Assembly: GCA_015233135.1 (NCBI GenBank)
Contig: JADFYH010000022.1
Span: 1-48,779, forward strand
Source: Deltaproteobacteria bacterium
GTDB lineage: Bacteria > UBA10199 > JADFYH01
Length of the DNA: 48,779 bases
Reading direction: 5' to 3'
The notes below the pieces were generated by a model. It did not search any database, had not been told where the DNA came from, and saw only the letters and a program-made list of their open reading frames with translations. The position numbers and the translations under genes are program-made. Below, one piece after another: positions 1-8,434 of the stretch; the stretch's first letter is position 1; each line of letters starts with the position of its first letter.

Positions 1-6
1 ATCATA

Positions 7-60
7 GGCGAGGCTCCTTTCTTGTCCTTTTCAAACCAAGAAATCCTCGCCTTCTTTTTA
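7..60 (+). terminator. Rho-independent-like terminator of an upstream gene
   Basis: GGCGAGG at 7-13 pairs with CCTCGCC at 45-51, and an inner stem TTTCTTG (18-24) pairs with CAAGAAA (37-43). A T-rich run follows at 52-59. This looks like a two-part hairpin terminator for a plus-strand gene left of the window. Nothing else is recognisable in 61-190, which probably holds the promoter of the next gene. Confidence 0.55.
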
Positions 61-202
61 TCTCTAAGCAAAATTAAACTTTCCTTACTTTTTGCTCTTT
101 TTTACCCCCAGTAATTAAATGCATCCAAAACACAAAAACCACGCAACTTTTCTTCATTTTTACCGATAAGTCCTCTGACTTGGATAAATAAGGAGAAAGG
201 GC

Positions 203-1585
203 ATGCAAAAGATTCTTCGTTTTTCACAGGAGGCAAGCATTGGCGGAAGTTCCCATCCTCCTCTGCCATTGCAGGCCCAGAGCAGTTCCCAGGGTCCGGG
301 TGTACAGACGGCCTCTTTATCATTCCCTCAACAACCTAGGCATCCCAATTTTATTACACATTGGACCGATGATTTTGTTTTTTTGGCCCACGAGGTACAA
401 AACAGGGTTCTCCCTTATACCAATCCTTTATTTGATTCGGCCCATCATTTTGTCGACAGACATCTGGCCAATACAACACTCAATCATGGCGCTAATGAAT
501 TTTTATCTGCGGTGCAGCATCAGGTGCTTACTGCTGATTTTACAATCGAAACGGGCCTGGCCCTGGTCACCTGTACCTTTGGGGGTTCTGTGGCCGGAGC
601 CTTGGGGATCAAAAATCTGCTTTTGAGAGGTCTGGTGGTGCATCTGGCTTCCAGTCGTCTGCGCCAAGGTCTGGAATCACTTTATTACGGCGAAAACAGG
701 ATGCATCTGGTGGAGGTGAATCACGATGTGCGTGGGACACTCAACATGGGGGCCGCGGAATATGTGGGGCACTTTGCTCAACCTGTGCTTGCGGCACTTA
801 TTCCCGGATCCAGTTTAGTCAGTCAGGGCCTCAGTTATTTGCTGGCCCGTTCTTTGGGCGGGCTCACCATGAGTTTGGGAGCGGTGGCTGAAATTTTGGG
901 GGCTCGTGTCTTGGATGGCTTATTGGGAGTTCATTATTTTGTAGAGCCCCAAAACGATAGCCTCGCCGCCCATTTTACGGTGCAGGCCCTCACAAAATCT
1001 TTCTTTAGTGATTTGGGAATGAATGCGGGGGGACATTTTATCGGCCCTGCCCTCCATGCCACGGCAAGGCAACACGATTCTCTTGGCCAGACCTTAAGAG
1101 AGCTATTGCCCACAACAAATCTTTCGCGGGTGTTTGCCGCCGGTGGAGTGCTGGGTTTGGGGGCCTTGTTTTTGAGCCATCCGCGGGAGGCCCTGGAACT
1201 CTTGGGCGTTGCGACACCTTTTTTGGGAATGGCGATGGCTGGAAAAGAGGGAGCTGATCCAGCAACAGTTCGGAGTTTGGACTCGCTTCTCGAGACTTTG
1301 TCCAGAAGACTTGACGATCCTGAAAATCCTGAGCTTACGCCTGAAGTGATTCGCTCTGTCTTTGGGGATGAAGGTCTCAATAAAATAATCAGAGGGCCAA
1401 CCCCTCTCACTGAATCTGAGCAGACAAGTTTGATTGCCATGCTGGAGAGATATTCCGACGAGGAGTCTGAGTTAGAGCTTGCTGAACGCGCTCTTGCTGC
1501 GATGGAAGGTCTCTTTAGAAGGGGAGATTTGGAGGAAGCCCAGGAGCAGGGCTTAGGCCAGACGGGCTCAATCCTGATCGCCTAA
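203..1585 (+). CDS. Unknown protein, founder of a local paralogue family
   Basis: I do not recognise this 460-residue protein. The start is supported by a strong ribosome binding site (AAGGAGAAAGG) just upstream. The N-terminus (about 1-60) is polar and probably disordered. The central part (about 100-340) is rich in Gly, Ala, Leu and His with several hydrophobic helices, including GLALVTCTFGGSVAGALG. The C-terminal 100 residues are acidic and helical. The core is clearly homologous to the product of 9471-10280: both have TGLAL-[VF]-TCT, then a GEN-x-[MF]-HL motif, then a Gly/Ala-rich helix and a closing NxGHxxG-like segment. The stop overlaps the start of the next gene, so the two are probably translationally coupled. 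No signal peptide is obvious. A membrane-associated or secreted role is possible but not shown. Confidence 0.8.
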   Translation: MQKILRFSQEASIGGSSHPPLPLQAQSSSQGPGVQTASLSFPQQPRHPNFITHWTDDFVFLAHEVQNRVLPYTNPLFDSAHHFVDRHLANTTLNHGANEFLSAVQHQVLTADFTIETGLALVTCTFGGSVAGALGIKNLLLRGLVVHLASSRLRQGLESLYYGENRMHLVEVNHDVRGTLNMGAAEYVGHFAQPVLAALIPGSSLVSQGLSYLLARSLGGLTMSLGAVAEILGARVLDGLLGVHYFVEPQNDSLAAHFTVQALTKSFFSDLGMNAGGHFIGPALHATARQHDSLGQTLRELLPTTNLSRVFAAGGVLGLGALFLSHPREALELLGVATPFLGMAMAGKEGADPATVRSLDSLLETLSRRLDDPENPELTPEVIRSVFGDEGLNKIIRGPTPLTESEQTSLIAMLERYSDEESELELAERALAAMEGLFRRGDLEEAQEQGLGQTGSILIA

Positions 1586-2118
1586 TGAATGCTCTCAGTT
1601 TTATCATTCTTGAGTACTATTATCAGAACCCTACTCGCGCGAAGACTGGCGAGGCAACTGCAACCAATTTCCGGGAGATCATTGAAACTCATGGGGCTTT
1701 TGGGGATTGTCTCCCTCTTTACAGGCTATTGCTGGTAAGTCTTCTCGGCAGCAAAGCGTCATCCTCATCTTGGCCAGGATTTGGCGATTTCATTGAGGAA
1801 GTTGCGAGAGAGAATATCCGCCCTGTTCCTCGGTCGAATGGTACGTTTCCTTTGGCCGATCGGAATAGCGTTGAAGCTTTTATCCGTCGGGTCTATGTCT
1901 TGTGCGAAGTTTTGCAGGCTGTGCAGTGGTGTCAAAAGGCCTTAACCGACACCCTGGGCCCACGGATTCTCGACCTTTTCCCCCGGCCTCCTGCTGGTTT
2001 TGTTACTACACCGCTAAGTGACAGAGGGGATGGATCTATCGCTCTTGAACAGTTTCTCAAAAACCAATCCGAGGATTTGTATGAGCTCTACCGTCGTGCC
2101 GGGTTCTTTGGTGGATGA
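1585..2118 (+). CDS. Unknown 177-residue protein coupled to the preceding gene
   Basis: The start codon overlaps the upstream stop by one base (TAATG), the usual arrangement for translational coupling. The protein is mostly helical, soluble-looking, and opens with a tyrosine-rich segment (FIILEYYYQNP). I see no catalytic motif, signal peptide or membrane helix. It has no visible counterpart beside the paralogue at 9471, so the pairing is specific to this locus. It may be a partner or chaperone of the upstream product; this is inference from the overlap alone. Confidence 0.7.
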   Translation: MNALSFIILEYYYQNPTRAKTGEATATNFREIIETHGAFGDCLPLYRLLLVSLLGSKASSSSWPGFGDFIEEVARENIRPVPRSNGTFPLADRNSVEAFIRRVYVLCEVLQAVQWCQKALTDTLGPRILDLFPRPPAGFVTTPLSDRGDGSIALEQFLKNQSEDLYELYRRAGFFGG

Positions 2119-2147
2119 CATCCTTTTGACTTATTGACTCTGCTGTT

Positions 2148-2267
2148 CCTCCCCTTAAGCTAAGGGGAGGTTAGGAGGGGTTATGGAAGATCTTGCTGAA
2201 CTCAAAAATACTGTAATTTGCACGGTTTTCCATAACTCCCCCAACCCCCTCTTAGCTTAAGAGGGGG
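2148..2267. repeat. Family A palindromic element, copy A1
   Basis: The left end is a near-palindrome (CCTCCCCTTAAGC then TAAGGGGAGG). The right end is a second one (CCCCCTCTTAGC then TTAAGAGGGGG). Inside them an inverted TTATGG/CCATAA pair encloses a copy-specific core. The ends match those at 24086-24180, 25801-25895 (inverted) and 39210-39318. It resembles a MITE or REP-type element. No ORF is inside. Confidence 0.85.
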
Positions 2268-2280
2268 CAATACCAAAAGA

Positions 2281-2369
2281 TGTGTAGATACCTATGCCCA
2301 CAAGGGGAGAGGGGATTTTTGTGTAACCGATTATTACAAATATCGCGTAACATGACTTATTGACTCAGC
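2281..2369. repeat. Truncated family B element tail
   Basis: A purine tract (GGGGAGAGGGG, about 2304-2314) is followed by a 21-base stretch at 2339-2359 that is identical to 5903-5923, the tail of family B copy B1. The words TGACTTATTGACTC at 2127-2140 and 2353-2366 form a direct repeat bracketing copy A1 and this tail. This suggests stacked insertions between two repeat families. Confidence 0.55.
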
Positions 2370-2406
2370 TTGCGCGACAATTTTTACTTTGCCTAAAATT
2401 TTTAAG

Positions 2407-2441
2407 TTTTATACGTTCGCTTCAAAACCAAACGTATAAAA
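2407..2441. promoter_or_regulatory. Perfect 11-bp inverted repeat before a broken small ORF
   Basis: TTTTATACGTT at 2407-2417 and AACGTATAAAA at 2431-2441 are exact inverted copies separated by 13 bases. The right arm ends three bases before the ATG at 2445. It could be an operator or an RNA hairpin over the start region. The role is unknown. Confidence 0.45.
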
Positions 2442-2444
2442 ACT

Positions 2445-2677
2445 ATGCCAAAATATTTTGAACCTTTACTCCCCAGCACCCTTACCCGTTATACCGAACT
2501 TTTGCAGCAGGAGCGAAAGCTCTATTCGAATTTTTGATTGCAGAGAGGAAAGGGGATCTCCTGCTCGCTTGGGAAGATTTAAAAACAAGAGGGAAAAAAT
2601 GGAAAGATCCTGTGCTTAAAAAATTGCAGCTCTTTGCAAAAGAAGAAAAGAGCTGGGATTGGGGGTGGATGGGTTAG
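2445..2677 (+). pseudogene. Frameshifted small ORF of unknown function
   Basis: From ATG 2445 a reading frame gives a helical peptide (MPKYFEPLLPSTLTRYTELL and so on) that stops at TGA near 2537. Around 2515-2520 an overlapping frame continues with well-formed coding sequence (LFEFLIAERKGDLLLAWEDL, ending SWDWGWMG) to a TAG at 2675-2677. Joining the frames with one indel gives one lysine- and tryptophan-rich protein of about 77 residues. Either the gene is broken by a single-base indel, the read has an error, or these are two tiny ORFs. It ends five bases from the convergent rarA stop. I do not recognise the family. Confidence 0.4.
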
Positions 2678-2681
2678 ATTT

Positions 2682-4055
2682 TTAGAGGGGAGAGGAAAAT
2701 GGGAATCTTATCTTTTTTGAAGCACTTTTCAAATACTCCCGAATCACTTTTTCATATCCTTTTTCCTTGGGTAAGTAATAAACCTTCTCTTTCAATTCGT
2801 CCGGCAGATGTTGTTGCTCGGGGCTCAGGCCTTCTTGGTCATGGGCATATTGGTAGCCTTTTCCATAATCCAATTCTTTCATCAACTTCGTCGGAGCATT
2901 CCGCAAATGCAGAGGGGGAGGCAGTGCGCCGTATTTTTCCAGATCGGCTTTTGCGAATTTATAAGCCATATAGCTGGCATTGCTTTTGGGGGCCGAAGCC
3001 AAATAGGTGGCGGCATGGGCCAGCGGGATCCATCCTTCGGGCATGCCTACAAAATGAAAGGCTTGTTGGGCAGCGATAGCAACTTGTATGGCTTGCGGGT
3101 CGGCGTTGCCCACATCTTCCGACGCAAAGATTACCATGCGTCTGGCGACAAACAGGGGATCTTCGCCGGCTTCCAGCATCCTTGCTAAATAATAAACGGC
3201 GGCGTCGGGGTCAGAACCTCGCATGCTTTTGATGAAGGCCGAGATGACATTGTAATGATCTTCCCCTTTTTTATCATAAAGCAGGGTTTTCTTTTGCAGG
3301 GCCTCACTCAAGATCTTTTCATCCAACACCAGATCTTTATTTTGAGCTTGAGACCCCAGGGCCTTGGCATACATCACCGAAATTTCCACTGCCCCCAATA
3401 AACGCCGCGCATCGCCTTGGGCATAATCGACAATAAAGTTTTCGGCTTCCGGGCTTAGTTTTATTTTGCTTACTCCAAAAATAGTTTCAGTATCGTGCAA
3501 GGCCTGCTGAATCAGCTTTTTGAGGTCTTGAGGTTCCAGGGGTTTCAAGACAAAGACACGACTGCGGGAAAGCAGAGGGGCAATCACTTCAAACGAGGGG
3601 TTCTCCGTGGTGGCACCGATCATCAAAATATCACCAGACTCCACATGCGGTAAAAAGGCATCTTGCTGGGCTTTATTGAGGCGATGAATCTCATCCACAA
3701 ACAAAATAGTAGACTTGCCAAACATTTTGAAATTATTTTTGGCCTTTTCGATCAGTTCTCGGGCCTCTTTGATACCAGAAAGTACGGCGGAGAAAAATTC
3801 AAAATTTCGTTTGGTTGTGTGAGCAATCAAATGGCCCAGGCTGGTTTTACCACTCCCCGGAGGTCCCCATAAAATAAGGGAAGGCAGGGTGTCACTTTCA
3901 ATCAAAGTGCGCAGCACCGCGCCGGGAGCGATCAGATGCTGTTGCCCCACGAAATCGTCCAGGTTTTTAGGCCGTAGGCGTTCCGCCAGGGGAGCCTGAG
4001 AAGAGGAATGTCTAGAAGTTTGATTTTTAGTTTGCCAGTCAAATAGATCAGACAT
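2682..4055 (-). CDS. rarA: Replication-associated recombination protein A (RarA/MgsA AAA+ ATPase)
   Basis: RarA is a clamp-loader-like AAA+ ATPase acting at stalled replication forks and gaps; the family relates to eukaryotic WRNIP1/Mgs1. With the start at 4055 (MSDLFDWQ) the protein has 457 residues, close to the family norm. Visible motifs are Walker A GPPGSGKT (64-71), Walker B ILFVDEIHRL with D121-E122, sensor 1 GATTENPSF, and the family C-terminal tetramerisation region (RGSDPDAAVYYLARMLEAGE onward). An upstream in-frame ATG at 4091 would add 12 residues overlapping recN, so the later start is preferred. No strong Shine-Dalgarno is visible for either. It is divergent from recN with a 16-base gap, so the promoters must overlap the coding ends. 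Confidence 0.93.
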   Translation of the reverse strand: MSDLFDWQTKNQTSRHSSSQAPLAERLRPKNLDDFVGQQHLIAPGAVLRTLIESDTLPSLILWGPPGSGKTSLGHLIAHTTKRNFEFFSAVLSGIKEARELIEKAKNNFKMFGKSTILFVDEIHRLNKAQQDAFLPHVESGDILMIGATTENPSFEVIAPLLSRSRVFVLKPLEPQDLKKLIQQALHDTETIFGVSKIKLSPEAENFIVDYAQGDARRLLGAVEISVMYAKALGSQAQNKDLVLDEKILSEALQKKTLLYDKKGEDHYNVISAFIKSMRGSDPDAAVYYLARMLEAGEDPLFVARRMVIFASEDVGNADPQAIQVAIAAQQAFHFVGMPEGWIPLAHAATYLASAPKSNASYMAYKFAKADLEKYGALPPPLHLRNAPTKLMKELDYGKGYQYAHDQEGLSPEQQHLPDELKEKVYYLPKEKGYEKVIREYLKSASKKIRFPFSSPL

Positions 4056-4071
4056 AATTTGAGCTAGGAAT

Positions 4072-5742
4072 ATGCTCAACTTTTTGTCCATTAAAAACTT
4101 GGCGATTATTGACAGCCTTGAGATCCAATTTCAAGAGGGGCTCACTATTTTGTCCGGCGAAACCGGGGCAGGGAAGTCTATCGTCTTGCAGGCCATTTCC
4201 TTGCTTTTGGGTGAAAAGTCCTCGAGTGATTATGTGCGCAGTGGAGAAGAAGAGTGTCTCATTCAAGCGGTCTTTGAGTTTCCTGAAAACTCATCCTTAG
4301 CCACTTCTTTTGGAGAAGAACTGCGCATCAAACGCAGTATTCATCGCAATGGGAAAACCCGGGTCTGGCTTAATGAGGAGCTGTCTTCAGTCTCCCAGCT
4401 CCAAAAAATTTCTTCCGATTTGGTGGAGTATATTTCTCAACACGAGTCCAGTCGCCTGTTCGATGAAAATTATGCCCGTGAAATTCTGGATGCCGAAGGC
4501 GGCTATGCAGAAACACTGCTGGCTTATCAGGAAATTTTTCGAGCCTATCAAAGTGCCCAGGAAGAATTGGAACAGCTCAAAAAGAAATTTCTGGATTTTC
4601 AGCAAAAGCAGGATTTTTACAAATTTCAGTTGAAAGAATTGGAAGAGGCCCGGCTTAAATCGGGTGAGGAAGAAGAACTGCTGCAGAAACGAAAACTGCT
4701 ACAGCACGGCTCCAAAATGGCCGAAGCCTTGCAAAGCGCGGATGGTCTGCTTTACTCCGGAAAGGCCTCTGCGATTGAGAACCTCGCCAAGGCAAAGACA
4801 GCACTGCTCAAAATTACGGGCATAGATAATAAGCTGGATAAAAAAATCAGCCAGCTTCAAAATTTAAGTACCGAATTTGAAGACCTCGTCCGCGACCTCA
4901 GTCTTTATGCCTCTCATATCGAATACGACGACACTGCCTTGACCCGGCTGGAAGATCGGCTCGAGCAATTGAGTCGTCTCAAAAAGAAATATGCGAGCGA
5001 AATCGATGTGCTGATCTTGAAACAAGAAGAACTGAAAGGCCTGCTCACGCATTTGGAAAATCAGGAAGATCTGACGATTGAACTCAAAAAGAAGATCGTG
5101 CTGCTTAAAAAAGATCTTCTTCAAAAAGCGAAAGAGCTGAGTGCTGTTCGGCTCAAGGCCGCGGAGAAGTTTTCCAAGATTGTGCAAAATCAATTGCAGG
5201 ATTTGGCGCTTCCGAAGGCCAGTTTTGTCTTGCGCGTAGTCCCTTGGGCCGGGGCATGGGAAGGAGAAGAGTTGGAGAAAAAAATATCCATCCACGGGGC
5301 CGACCAGATTGATTTTACTTTTGCCCCCAATGTGGGCGAAGAGGCCAAAAAACTTTCGGACATTGCTTCCGGCGGCGAACTTTCGAGGGTTATTTTAGCC
5401 CTGCGTACTGTCCTGCAAAAGGCAAGGCTTTGCGGAACCTTTATTTTTGATGAAATCGATTCCGGCATGAGCGGGACTGCAGCGGAAGTGGTGGGAAAGA
5501 AAATTTTTTCCTTGTCTCAAAAGACCCAAGTGATTTGCGTCACGCACCTGCCTCAGGTGGCCAGTTTAGGCCCTCAGCATTATTTCTTATACAAGATTGA
5601 AAAGGCGGGTAGGACTTATACCCAACTCAAAATATTGGAGGGAAAACCCAGGGAAGAAGAGATTGCCCGCATGTTTGCCGGTCAGAAAATTACCGCGGAA
5701 GCCTTGGCGCATGCGCAGAAATTGTTGAATCCTGTTGCGTGA
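4072..5742 (+). CDS. recN: DNA repair protein RecN (SMC-like ATPase)
   Basis: RecN is a cytoplasmic SMC-type ATPase that acts at DNA double-strand breaks and assists recombination. The 556-residue length is normal. The Walker A motif GETGAGKS lies at 29-36, a long coiled coil spans roughly 150-380 around a central hinge, the ABC signature SGGELSRV starts at S433, and Walker B FIFDEIDSG includes D460. The C-terminal CVTHLPQVASLG and MFAGQKITAEALAHA segments are typical of RecN. It is divergent from rarA, another fork and recombination factor. A family B palindromic element follows directly after its stop. Confidence 0.96.
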   Translation: MLNFLSIKNLAIIDSLEIQFQEGLTILSGETGAGKSIVLQAISLLLGEKSSSDYVRSGEEECLIQAVFEFPENSSLATSFGEELRIKRSIHRNGKTRVWLNEELSSVSQLQKISSDLVEYISQHESSRLFDENYAREILDAEGGYAETLLAYQEIFRAYQSAQEELEQLKKKFLDFQQKQDFYKFQLKELEEARLKSGEEEELLQKRKLLQHGSKMAEALQSADGLLYSGKASAIENLAKAKTALLKITGIDNKLDKKISQLQNLSTEFEDLVRDLSLYASHIEYDDTALTRLEDRLEQLSRLKKKYASEIDVLILKQEELKGLLTHLENQEDLTIELKKKIVLLKKDLLQKAKELSAVRLKAAEKFSKIVQNQLQDLALPKASFVLRVVPWAGAWEGEELEKKISIHGADQIDFTFAPNVGEEAKKLSDIASGGELSRVILALRTVLQKARLCGTFIFDEIDSGMSGTAAEVVGKKIFSLSQKTQVICVTHLPQVASLGPQHYFLYKIEKAGRTYTQLKILEGKPREEEIARMFAGQKITAEALAHAQKLLNPVA

Positions 5743-5752
5743 CAATTTTAAT

Positions 5753-5923
5753 TCCCCACCCTCTCCCTAGACGGGAGAGGGCAGGGAGAGGGTGCATAAT
5801 AGAAAAGTACAATATTTGAATTGCATTGAGATATAAGGTACTTTCTATAATTCCCCCTCTCCCCAACCCTCCCCCGCCAAGGGGGGAGGGAGTGCGGACT
5901 CGAATATCGCGTAACATGACTTA
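5753..5923. repeat. Family B palindromic element, copy B1
   Basis: The element begins with CACCCTCTCCC and a nested GGGAGAGGGCAGGGAGAGGG tract. Its core contains an inverted AGAAAAGTAC / GTACTTTCT pair. It ends in CCCCTCTCCCCAACCC plus a GGGGGGAGGGAG hairpin and a 21-base tail at 5903-5923. It aligns over its whole length with 7298-7463. It fills nearly all of the recN-pmbA gap. Confidence 0.8.
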
Positions 5924-5933
5924 CTAAGAAAAA

Positions 5934-7283
5934 ATGTCTAATACAAATTTCAAAAACATTTTCAAAAAAATCAAAAATAAATTTCACTCTCATCCAAAAG
6001 TAGAATTTGAACTCTTCTACGTCTACGAACATAATCTGGAAATTGAAGTGAAAGATCAAAAACTCGACACCTTTGAATCGGCTGATACTTATGGTTTGGG
6101 CCTGCGGGTTTTAAAAGAGGGGCAGTTGGGTTTTTCTTATACCAGCGATTTTGGCGAGGCTTCTTTGCAGCGTTGTGTCGATTCTGCCCTGCAAATCTTG
6201 CCCTATGCCGCCAAGAATGAGTCTCTTTATTTTCAGACCGCCTATGCCTTGCCCCCCATGGATTTGCTCGATTACGATGTGAATTTCAAAAGTCATCCCC
6301 CGGCGTTCTTTACTCAAAAAGCCATGGAGCTTGAAAAGGCGGCCTTGTCTTATCACCCTCTCATTAAACATGTGCGGGGCGCCTCGGCCTCCGCCACATT
6401 GACTGAAATTTGTTTGGCGAACTCTTTGGGCTTGGAGCTGAATCATCAAAAGACGCTTTCCATTCTTTCGCTGATGGCCGTCGCGGAAGAAGGGGACGAA
6501 GCAGAATCGGCGTATGAGTTTGGTTTTAGTCCCTTCGTTGAAAAACTGGATCCTTCAAATATTGGTGAAAAAGCGGCAAAAAAAGCGGCGGCGTATTTGG
6601 GAGGGCAGGAGGGAAAAAATTATCAGGGTCCAGCCTTGTTGGATTCTTCTGTCGTCTCGGATATTTTTGATGTACTGGCCCCCAGTTTTTATGCAGATCA
6701 CGTCTTTAAAAAGCAATCGATGCTTGTCGACAAGCAAAACCAGCAAGTGTTTTCCCCTCTTTTAACACTTCTGGATAATCCCCTGCTTACTTCTGGGGCA
6801 GGCTCTTTTCCTTTCGATGCAGAAGGGGTTTTGGGTTCTGAAAAAAAATTACTCCGGCAGGGAATTGTGCAAGACTTTCTTGCCGATAAAGAATATCAGC
6901 GGAGAATGGGTTTGAAGGCAGCGGGATCCAGTCATCGGGACAGCTATAAAAAATTACCCCATCTGAATTATTCGAATCTCTATTTGGAAAAAGGGGAATT
7001 GAACTTTGAAAAATTACTTAAAAAAATGGAAAAAGGCGTTTATATAACAGAATTAATAGGCATGCACACCGCCAACGCTGTTTCTGGAGATTTTTCGGTG
7101 GGGGCCCAGGGTTTTTGGGTAGAGAAGGGGGAGATTGCCTATCCCCTCAAGCAAATGGCTATTTCTGGAAACTTGAAAAGGATGTTGGGCTCTATAGAAG
7201 CTGTTGGAAATGATCTGAGATTTTATTTTAGATTGGGAACCCCGTCTATTTTGCTTTCTCATTTAGATGTTGCTGGTGCTTGA
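5934..7283 (+). CDS. pmbA: PmbA/TldE-family protein (TldD-TldE protease partner)
   Basis: PmbA (TldE) is the non-catalytic half of the TldD/TldE metalloprotease, which in enterobacteria matures microcin B17 and trims peptides. The 449-residue length fits. The N-terminal domain (VEFELFYVYEHNLEIEVKDQ onward) and C-terminal core (GMHTANAVSGDFSVGAQGFW, then IAYPLKQMAISGNLKRML) are characteristic. The HExxxH zinc motif of TldD is absent, which supports PmbA over TldD. No tldD is in the window. The start is the first ATG, with only a weak AAGAAAAA upstream. The gene sits between two family B elements. Confidence 0.88.
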   Translation: MSNTNFKNIFKKIKNKFHSHPKVEFELFYVYEHNLEIEVKDQKLDTFESADTYGLGLRVLKEGQLGFSYTSDFGEASLQRCVDSALQILPYAAKNESLYFQTAYALPPMDLLDYDVNFKSHPPAFFTQKAMELEKAALSYHPLIKHVRGASASATLTEICLANSLGLELNHQKTLSILSLMAVAEEGDEAESAYEFGFSPFVEKLDPSNIGEKAAKKAAAYLGGQEGKNYQGPALLDSSVVSDIFDVLAPSFYADHVFKKQSMLVDKQNQQVFSPLLTLLDNPLLTSGAGSFPFDAEGVLGSEKKLLRQGIVQDFLADKEYQRRMGLKAAGSSHRDSYKKLPHLNYSNLYLEKGELNFEKLLKKMEKGVYITELIGMHTANAVSGDFSVGAQGFWVEKGEIAYPLKQMAISGNLKRMLGSIEAVGNDLRFYFRLGTPSILLSHLDVAGA

Positions 7284-7297
7284 GTGTTGAATTTTTT

Positions 7298-7463
7298 CTC
7301 CCTCTCCCTTGACGGGAGAGGGCAGGGAGAGGGTGATAGATTGAAAAGTACCTTATTTTAATCACTTTGAAATATAAGGGAAATTCATTATACCCCCTCT
7401 CCCCAACCCTCCCCCTCCGAGGGGGGAGGGAGTTCGAACTTAAATATTGAGTAACGTAATTTA
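7298..7463. repeat. Family B palindromic element, copy B2
   Basis: It aligns end to end with 5753-5923: the CCCTCTCCCTTGACGGGAGA hairpin, GGGCAGGGAGAGGGTG, an AAAAGTACC-containing core, CCCCTCTCCCCAACCC and GGGGGGAGGGAG. Its tail at 7443-7463 matches the B1 tail at 16 of 21 positions. The two copies bracket pmbA in the same orientation. Confidence 0.8.
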
Positions 7464-7500
7464 CTTAGCTTGAGTTATTACTATTTTTTCGGGAGAATCA

Positions 7501-8265
7501 GTGGATATGAAAGTGAAATCTTACGGCCTATCTAATGTTGGAATGAAACGCTCCCAAAATGAGGACAGCTATTTGGTGAACGACGACTTATCTTTGTATG
7601 TGGTTGCTGATGGAATGGGTGGACATTTGGGAGGCGAATTTGCTTCCCGATTAACGGTATCCACTATCGAAGAAGTCATCTCTCGGCTTTCCAATCCGGA
7701 GGCAACTCAAATTCATGGGGTCAATGGAGAAGCTAATGTCTACGGGGAGCGACTTCGCTTTGCCATTAGTGAGGCCAGTAAACGTGTTTTTGAGCAGGCT
7801 CAGTACGATGAAACCCTAAAAGGGATGGGCACCACCACCGTTGCTATCCTTTTGGATAGAAAAAACGCCTATGTGGCTAATGTGGGAGATTCACGTGCCT
7901 ACTTGGTTCGAGATCATGAAATCGAACAAATCACCGAAGACCATTCCCTGGTTTCCGAACAAATTAAAGCAGGCCTCATTAACCCCGAGGACGCCCGGGG
8001 GCATCGCTTTAAGAATATCATCACTCGATCCGTGGGGTATCAAGAAGAGGTGCAGAGCGATTTGGTGGTAGAGGCGCTTCAGGTGGGAGATAGGATTTTG
8101 CTTTGTTCCGATGGGCTCTCCAATATGCTTGAGGATGACGATTTACTCGACATTATCGGGCAATGCCCTCTTAAAGAAGCCTGTGAAAAACTGATTTTAC
8201 TTGCCAATCAACGTGGGGGGGATGACAACATTACCGCTGTTATTATAGAAGTATTAGATTCCTAA
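7501..8265 (+). CDS. PP2C-family Ser/Thr protein phosphatase (Stp/PrpC type)
   Basis: This 254-residue cytoplasmic phosphatase is a metal-dependent PP2C enzyme. Motifs in order are RSQNEDSYLV (metal-binding Glu/Asp), VVADGMGGHLGGE, GMGTTTVAILL, YVANVGDSRAYL, ITEDHSLVSE, ILLCSDGLSNMLEDDDL and the closing RGGDDNITAVIIEV, which carries metal-binding Asp residues. Size and motif set match bacterial PrpC/Stp. GTG at 7501 is used because GGGAG lies six bases upstream; ATG 7507 is the alternative. These enzymes usually reverse a Hanks-type kinase, but none is adjacent. A strong terminator follows. Confidence 0.92.
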   Translation: MDMKVKSYGLSNVGMKRSQNEDSYLVNDDLSLYVVADGMGGHLGGEFASRLTVSTIEEVISRLSNPEATQIHGVNGEANVYGERLRFAISEASKRVFEQAQYDETLKGMGTTTVAILLDRKNAYVANVGDSRAYLVRDHEIEQITEDHSLVSEQIKAGLINPEDARGHRFKNIITRSVGYQEEVQSDLVVEALQVGDRILLCSDGLSNMLEDDDLLDIIGQCPLKEACEKLILLANQRGGDDNITAVIIEVLDS

Positions 8266-8332
8266 TTTGGTAACAACCACTCGATAAACAACAAATATAT
8301 AGAATATATGCATGAGGGCTTCTGTCTGCCTT

Positions 8333-8360
8333 AGGGCTTGACGAGCCCTCTCTTTTTTTG
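8333..8360 (+). terminator. Rho-independent terminator after the PP2C gene
   Basis: AGGGCT at 8333-8338 pairs with AGCCCT at 8344-8349 around a five-base loop. A T-rich run (CTCTTTTTTT) follows. This separates the phosphatase gene from the M23 peptidase gene. Confidence 0.8.
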
Positions 8361-8434
8361 ATATCGGCGTTTAGCCGAAGAAAACCTAGCAACTTAATTT
8401 GTATTGCTGCCGAGAATTAGGAAGAGAGGGATTT

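Noticed and set aside
934-1440. 168-residue open frame antisense to the first gene
   Set aside because: It overlaps a gene with a good ribosome binding site and a paralogue; the antisense product has no motif.
2148-2267. A CRISPR array or a plain transcription terminator for the repeated palindromes
   Set aside because: Copies are dispersed singly with variable cores, there are no regular spacers, and no T-runs follow the hairpins.
8266-8434. A riboswitch upstream of the M23 peptidase gene
   Set aside because: The only clear structure is a simple GC hairpin with a T-run that terminates the phosphatase gene; no known riboswitch core is visible.
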